NCBI GenBank assembly: GCA_019414265.1
Contig: DXMJ01000014.1
Coordinates: forward strand, 1 to 44,003
Length of the DNA: 44,003 nucleotides
Reading direction: 5' to 3'
From: Collinsella sp.
Lineage (GTDB): Bacteria > Actinomycetota > Coriobacteriia > Coriobacteriales > Coriobacteriaceae
Below are positions 40,513-44,003 of this stretch, in pieces. The notes below the pieces were generated by a model that worked only from the letters and a program-made list of their open reading frames with translations, did not search any database and had not been told where the DNA came from. Position 1 is the first letter of the stretch. Every line of letters begins with the position of its first letter. The position numbers and the translations under genes are program-made.

Positions 40513-41535
40513 ATGGCACAGGAAGCGACCGCCAACGAGCAAAAGAAATTCAAAGTCCCGCGTATCCCGGGTGACATCATGATCTACCCGATGATCGTTG
40601 GCCTTTTGCTCAATACCTTCTGCCCGCAGGTCTTTGAGATCGGCGGCTTCTTTACCGCCGCCTGCCGCGGTGGTTCCAACACCATCGTTGCCGCGATCCT
40701 GCTGTTTGTGGGTGCCGGCATCAGCTTTAAGTCCACGCCGGGCGCCATCAAGACCGGCATCGTTGTGCTGATTCCTAAGCTTGTTGTTGCGGCTGCCCTT
40801 GGCTTGGGTGTGGCATATTTCTTTAACGACAACTTCCTAGGTCTGAGCTCCGTGTCTATCATCGGCGGCATTACGTTTTGCAACATGGCGCTCTACACCG
40901 GCATCATGGGCGAGTTCGGCGACGAGTCCGAGCAAGGCGCCGTCGGTATCCCGTTCTTTACGGCCGGCCCCGCCGTCACGATGATCATCCTCGGTGTCTC
41001 GGGTCTCGCCAACATCCCCGTCGGCACCATCATCGGATCCATCCTGCCGCTTGTTATCGGCATGGTTCTGGGCAACTTGTTCCCGTTCATCAAGAACCTG
41101 CTGGTTCCCGGCGCCAATCCTGCGATTGCCGTTATCGGTTTTCAGCTCGGTGCGTCCATGAGTCTTTCGAGCTTTATCACCGGCGGCATTTCGGGCATCC
41201 TGCTGGGCCTCATCACGCTCTTTATCGTCGGTCCCATTACCTTTGCCTTCGAGCGCCTGTGCGGTGGTAACGGCAAGGCGGCCGTTGCCTGCTCCACTAT
41301 CGCCGGCACGGCTATGACCACGCCGGTCGCCCTCGCCGAGGTCGCTCCGCGCTATGCCGAGCTTGCGCCCACCGCGTATGCGCAGATCGCCACCGCCGTC
41401 ATCATCACGGCAATCATGGCCCCGATTCTGACCGGCTGGGTCGACAAGAAGTTTTGCCAGGGCAAGGAGGATCTGTCGCCTGCCGGTGTCGAGGCCATCG
41501 AGGAGGCCGTCGCGACCGACATCGATGGCGAATAG
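40513..41535 (+). CDS. kdgT: 2-keto-3-deoxygluconate permease KdgT
   Basis: 340 residues, about ten membrane helices. It matches the KdgT family: IPGDIMIYPMIVGLLLNTFCP, GGITFCNMALYTGIMGEFGDE, AGPAVTMIILGVSGLA, GNLFPFIKNLLVPG and TIAGTAMTTPVALAEVAPRY. It imports 2-keto-3-deoxygluconate, a pectin and glucuronate breakdown product, by cation symport. GGGGG precedes the ATG at 40513. No KDG kinase or aldolase gene is adjacent, so it is an orphan here. Confidence 0.9.
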   Translation: MAQEATANEQKKFKVPRIPGDIMIYPMIVGLLLNTFCPQVFEIGGFFTAACRGGSNTIVAAILLFVGAGISFKSTPGAIKTGIVVLIPKLVVAAALGLGVAYFFNDNFLGLSSVSIIGGITFCNMALYTGIMGEFGDESEQGAVGIPFFTAGPAVTMIILGVSGLANIPVGTIIGSILPLVIGMVLGNLFPFIKNLLVPGANPAIAVIGFQLGASMSLSSFITGGISGILLGLITLFIVGPITFAFERLCGGNGKAAVACSTIAGTAMTTPVALAEVAPRYAELAPTAYAQIATAVIITAIMAPILTGWVDKKFCQGKEDLSPAGVEAIEEAVATDIDGE

Positions 41536-41580
41536 CAATCGCTACCCATCAATGATGCCGGAGTGCAATTCGCGCCGTTT

Positions 41581-41624
41581 GAGCGCCCGAACGATGACTG
41601 TTTTGCAGTGACGTTCGGGCGCTC
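41581..41624. terminator. Long perfect inverted repeat after kdgT
   Basis: GAGCGCCCGAACG (41581-41593) is perfectly inverted at 41612-41624, with an inner ACTG/CAGT pairing. It lies 45 bases past the kdgT stop. There is no T-run, so termination is likely but not certain. Confidence 0.55.
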
Positions 41625-41634
41625 TGCTATGATT

Positions 41635-41658
41635 CCCCTTACCCCTGCGGGTAGGGGG
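41635..41658 (+). terminator. GC-rich hairpin upstream of the GGDEF gene
   Basis: CCCCTTACCC (41635-41644) pairs with GGGTAGGGGG (41649-41658) around CTGC, with one wobble, followed by TGTTTGTTG. It may end kdgT transcription or lie in the leader of the next gene. Confidence 0.45.
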
Positions 41659-41722
41659 TGTTTGTTGCCCAGACCAGAATCGGGCGATTCTGACCACTTG
41701 AATATTGAATGGATGGCGTCTA

Positions 41723-42865
41723 GTGGTTAAGGCACTCAAAATTGAGATATTCCTGCTATGCATGATTGTTCTTATCGGGCTTGCCGCACGAAGCCGCCGC
41801 TCCTTGTTCTCGAGCACCCAGCAGCTTCTGTTTAGCATGCTGGGCTACACGTCTGCAGCCTACATTTTCTTCGATATGATCTGGACGCTCTCGGACGGCG
41901 TGAGCACTCCTGTAGGCATCACGGCCAACTGGATTTCCAACGCGGTCTCGTTTTCGCTGTTCGCCATCGCGTGCCTCATTTGGTTTTTCTATTCCGAGAC
42001 AGTGCAGGGCTCACGCCTTTTGACCGCGCGCTATAGGGTGGCGCTCGTGACGTTGCCAACCGTATTGGTGGTCGTGCTGGCATTTACCAGCTACTGGACG
42101 CACACTATGTTCTATATCGATGCACAGGGCGTATATCGTCGCGGAGCGCTTTATATGATTCAGCCTATCGTTAGCTACTGCTACATCATATATACGTCTT
42201 TGCATGCCTTTATTCAGACTCGAAAAGTCGAAAGTCTGCAAAAGAAGGCCATTTATCGCACCCTCGCCTTTTTTGCGGTTCCCGCTCTGGTGGGCGGTAC
42301 CTTCCAGGTTTTGTTTTCGGTACCGGGCCTTTGTGTCGGTATAACGCTGAGCATCCTGCTGCTCTACATCATCTACCAGGAGCAGCTGATCTCGACCGAC
42401 CCGTTGACTGGCCTCAACAATCGCAACCGTTTTGAGACCTATATGCTGTCGCTCTTTTCAAATGTGGATCAGGCCGAAGATGTATATCTGCTTATGATGG
42501 ACGCTGACGGCTTTAAGCAGATTAACGACCGGTATGGACATGTTGAGGGCGATCATGCCCTCCAGGTCATATCTGCTACGCTCAAAGAGGTCTGCTCGGC
42601 GTCTGGTGGCTTTATCGCACGTTATGGCGGCGATGAGTTTGTGGTGCTTCAAAAGGCGACGGCGGAGCAGGACATCATGTGTCTGTGCGCGGCAATCAGC
42701 GACGAGCTCGCGCGCGCCGAGGTCCCGTATCTGTTGCGGATGTCCATCGGCTACGCACGGGTTGGTGATGGCGTCGATACCTGGCAAGACTTGCTTCGCG
42801 CTGCCGACGCGGAGCTTTACCGCGTAAAGCGCGAGAAGAAGAAAGCCGGCGTCCAGATACGCTAG
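41723..42865 (+). CDS. Membrane-bound diguanylate cyclase (GGDEF)
   Basis: About 380 residues. Six or seven membrane helices occupy residues 1-220. A C-terminal GGDEF domain follows with STDPLTGLNNRNRF, MMDADGFKQINDRYGH and an intact RYGGDEF, predicting synthesis of cyclic di-GMP. The RxxD inhibitory site expected just before GGDEF is absent. The start is uncertain: I take the GTG at 41723, seven to nine bases after GGATGG; a TTG at 41705 would add six residues. The N-terminal helices probably sense an unknown signal. Confidence 0.87.
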   Translation: MVKALKIEIFLLCMIVLIGLAARSRRSLFSSTQQLLFSMLGYTSAAYIFFDMIWTLSDGVSTPVGITANWISNAVSFSLFAIACLIWFFYSETVQGSRLLTARYRVALVTLPTVLVVVLAFTSYWTHTMFYIDAQGVYRRGALYMIQPIVSYCYIIYTSLHAFIQTRKVESLQKKAIYRTLAFFAVPALVGGTFQVLFSVPGLCVGITLSILLLYIIYQEQLISTDPLTGLNNRNRFETYMLSLFSNVDQAEDVYLLMMDADGFKQINDRYGHVEGDHALQVISATLKEVCSASGGFIARYGGDEFVVLQKATAEQDIMCLCAAISDELARAEVPYLLRMSIGYARVGDGVDTWQDLLRAADAELYRVKREKKKAGVQIR

Positions 42866-42900
42866 AAAAAAAGGGCGAACGCTGGCGTGCGTTGCGGCCC
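42866..42900 (-). terminator. Terminator of the EamA transporter gene
   Basis: On the minus strand GGGC-CGC-AACG pairs with CGTT-C-GCCC and runs into seven T. It lies 68 bases past the transporter stop. Confidence 0.7.
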
Positions 42901-42967
42901 TCAGCTCACCGATGTACTCCATTAAGCTAAAGCATGTGAATCTCCTCTACTAAATAAGGGCGGTTCG

Positions 42968-43903
42968 CTAGGCTTTTTTGGGTTTGTTGACGATGATGAT
43001 GCCGCCGCAGACCAACAGCAGGGCAACAAGTACGGTAACGGGGCTCGTGCCAGCGCCCTCGCCGAGCAGCAGTGCGCTCAACAGCACGCCAAAGACCGGG
43101 TTCATAAAGCCAAAGACCGAAACGCGGCTGACGGGGTTGACGGCGAGCAGGCGGGACCACAGCGAGTACGCGACGGCGGAAATGAGCGCCATATAAATGA
43201 TGAGCGCGATGGCGGGGGCGATTTCGGTGGGGGAAAACGTGCCGCCCATCAAAAACCCGATTGCGGTAAGGACCACGCCACCGACTAAAAACTGCCAGCC
43301 GGCGAGCAAGACGCCGTCATGCTCGCGCGAGAAGATGCCAATGAGGCAGGTCGACAGGGCGCCCGCAACAGTGGAAGCCAAGATAAATCCCTCGCCGTCG
43401 AGCGTAAAGCCAAAGGTGCCATCCGCGCCCGAAAGGTTGACGAGCGCGACGCCTGCAAAGCCCAGCACACAGCCAAGCACCTTGGGCGTATTGAGCCTCT
43501 CGGTGTGAAATGCCAAGGCGGCAAAGAGAATTGCGAGGAAGTTGGCGCTGGCCTCGATGATGGAACTCGACATGGCGCTGGCGCGCGAGAGTCCTAGGTA
43601 GAAAAAGAAGTACTGCCCGATAGTCTGGAAGAGTGACAAGACAAAGATGGGCTTGATGTCACGAGCCTGCGGAATGAGGGGGCGGCGTTGGGCCGCACTC
43701 ATCCCAACGATAACCAGGGCGCCGGCAAGCGTGAAGCGCAAGCCCGCAAAGAGCAGCTGTGAGGCGCTATCGTGCGCGGGGATGCCAAAGAGCCCGTAAC
43801 CGATCTTGATGCAGGGGAAAGCCGACCCCCAGAGCGCACAGCAGACGAGGCAGCCCAGGATGAGCCCGGGTAGGGTGGCGAGATACGGCTTGCGGCTTTC
43901 CAT
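42968..43903 (-). CDS. EamA/DMT-superfamily transporter
   Basis: About 311 residues with ten membrane helices in two EamA halves: LGCLVCCALWGSAFPCIKIGY and SLFQTIGQYFFFYLGLSRASAMSSSIIEASANFLAIL in the first; GWQFLVGGVVLTAIGFLMGG and MNPVFGVLLSALLLGEG in the second. A drug/metabolite exporter of unknown substrate. The ATG at 43903 has AGGAAGGAC upstream, and the frame is open to 43966. The 48 bases upstream separate it from what looks like an insertion sequence end. Confidence 0.87.
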   Translation of the reverse strand: MESRKPYLATLPGLILGCLVCCALWGSAFPCIKIGYGLFGIPAHDSASQLLFAGLRFTLAGALVIVGMSAAQRRPLIPQARDIKPIFVLSLFQTIGQYFFFYLGLSRASAMSSSIIEASANFLAILFAALAFHTERLNTPKVLGCVLGFAGVALVNLSGADGTFGFTLDGEGFILASTVAGALSTCLIGIFSREHDGVLLAGWQFLVGGVVLTAIGFLMGGTFSPTEIAPAIALIIYMALISAVAYSLWSRLLAVNPVSRVSVFGFMNPVFGVLLSALLLGEGAGTSPVTVLVALLLVCGGIIIVNKPKKA

Positions 43904-43951
43904 GATGTCCTTCCTGTATGCGCGAAGCAAAAAAGAACCCGCCACCGGGTG

Positions 43952-44003
43952 TGAACTGCCTCCCATTTCCTGGACATGAGAAATGGGAGGCTTTTTATGC
44001 GAG
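43952..44003 (+). mobile_element. Probable left end of an insertion sequence (IS3-like), truncated by the window
   Basis: TGAACTGCC begins at 43952. GCCTCCCATTTC (43958-43969) is perfectly inverted as GAAATGGGAGGC (43980-43991). The right arm contains GGGAGG, an ideal ribosome binding site for an ATG at 43997, which opens a frame (ATGCGAG) leaving the window. Terminal TG and a hairpin that hides the start site in read-through transcripts are typical of IS3-family ends. The same hairpin plus TTTTT could instead be a plain terminator. Deciding needs the sequence to the right. Confidence 0.5.

Noticed and set aside
1..44003. CRISPR arrays, tRNA and rRNA genes
   Set aside because: No regularly spaced direct repeats and no cloverleaf or ribosomal signatures were seen on reading either strand.

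Overview
The window is high-GC bacterial DNA, densely coded, with GTG and TTG starts alongside ATG and good purine-rich ribosome binding sites. The gene set (PdxST with a MocR regulator, reverse rubrerythrin, LicT-type sugar PTS, DUF3516 helicase, electron-bifurcating lactate dehydrogenase/EtfAB, LAxTG-type surface protein) suggests an anaerobic gut actinobacterium of the Coriobacteriia, probably Collinsella or a close relative. The taxon is inferred from recollection of such genomes; no search was run.

Left part (1-5700): the terminator of an upstream gene, a dispersed repeat and a long hairpin, then pdxS-pdxT (minus) divergent from a PdxR-like regulator (plus). Immediately at the regulator's stop codon lies the first of three 119-bp elements with 16-bp terminal inverted repeats. 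A second copy closes a gene for a DUF559/Vsr-like nuclease-domain protein, so that gene is bracketed by two copies. Reverse rubrerythrin follows. The third copy lies at 17907-18025.

Middle (5700-24700): an iron alcohol dehydrogenase/ALDH3 operon; two small genes and a metallophosphoesterase; a LicT-type antiterminator whose RNA target and terminator are visible upstream of a PTS EIIBC gene and chbG; a DUF2130 coiled-coil protein; a DUF3516 helicase; TrmB and a second methyltransferase; an XRE membrane regulator coupled to a DUF4097 protein; and an Elp3 homologue followed by a spermidine-synthase-like protein.

The strongest candidate for an unusual system is 24721-30339 on the minus strand. 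A TerB-N/TerB-C protein, a BrxD-like (DUF2791) P-loop ATPase and an Lhr/BrxHI-like helicase form a three-gene unit. The ATPase and helicase resemble BREX accessory proteins, but no PglX methylase, PglZ or BrxC is present. A dispersed 54-bp repeat, also found at 188-241, sits between the ATPase and helicase genes.

Right part (30400-44003): a DUF554 membrane protein; a five-gene cluster of small or secreted proteins, one with an LAQTG cell-wall sorting signal; a D-lactate dehydrogenase-EtfB-EtfA operon (EtfA carries two 4Fe-4S clusters, pointing to flavin-based electron confurcation); an HD-domain protein; AzlCD; a KdgT permease; a membrane GGDEF protein; and an EamA transporter. The last 52 bases look like the left end of an insertion sequence whose first gene starts at 43997 and leaves the window. 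No tRNA, rRNA or CRISPR array was seen.
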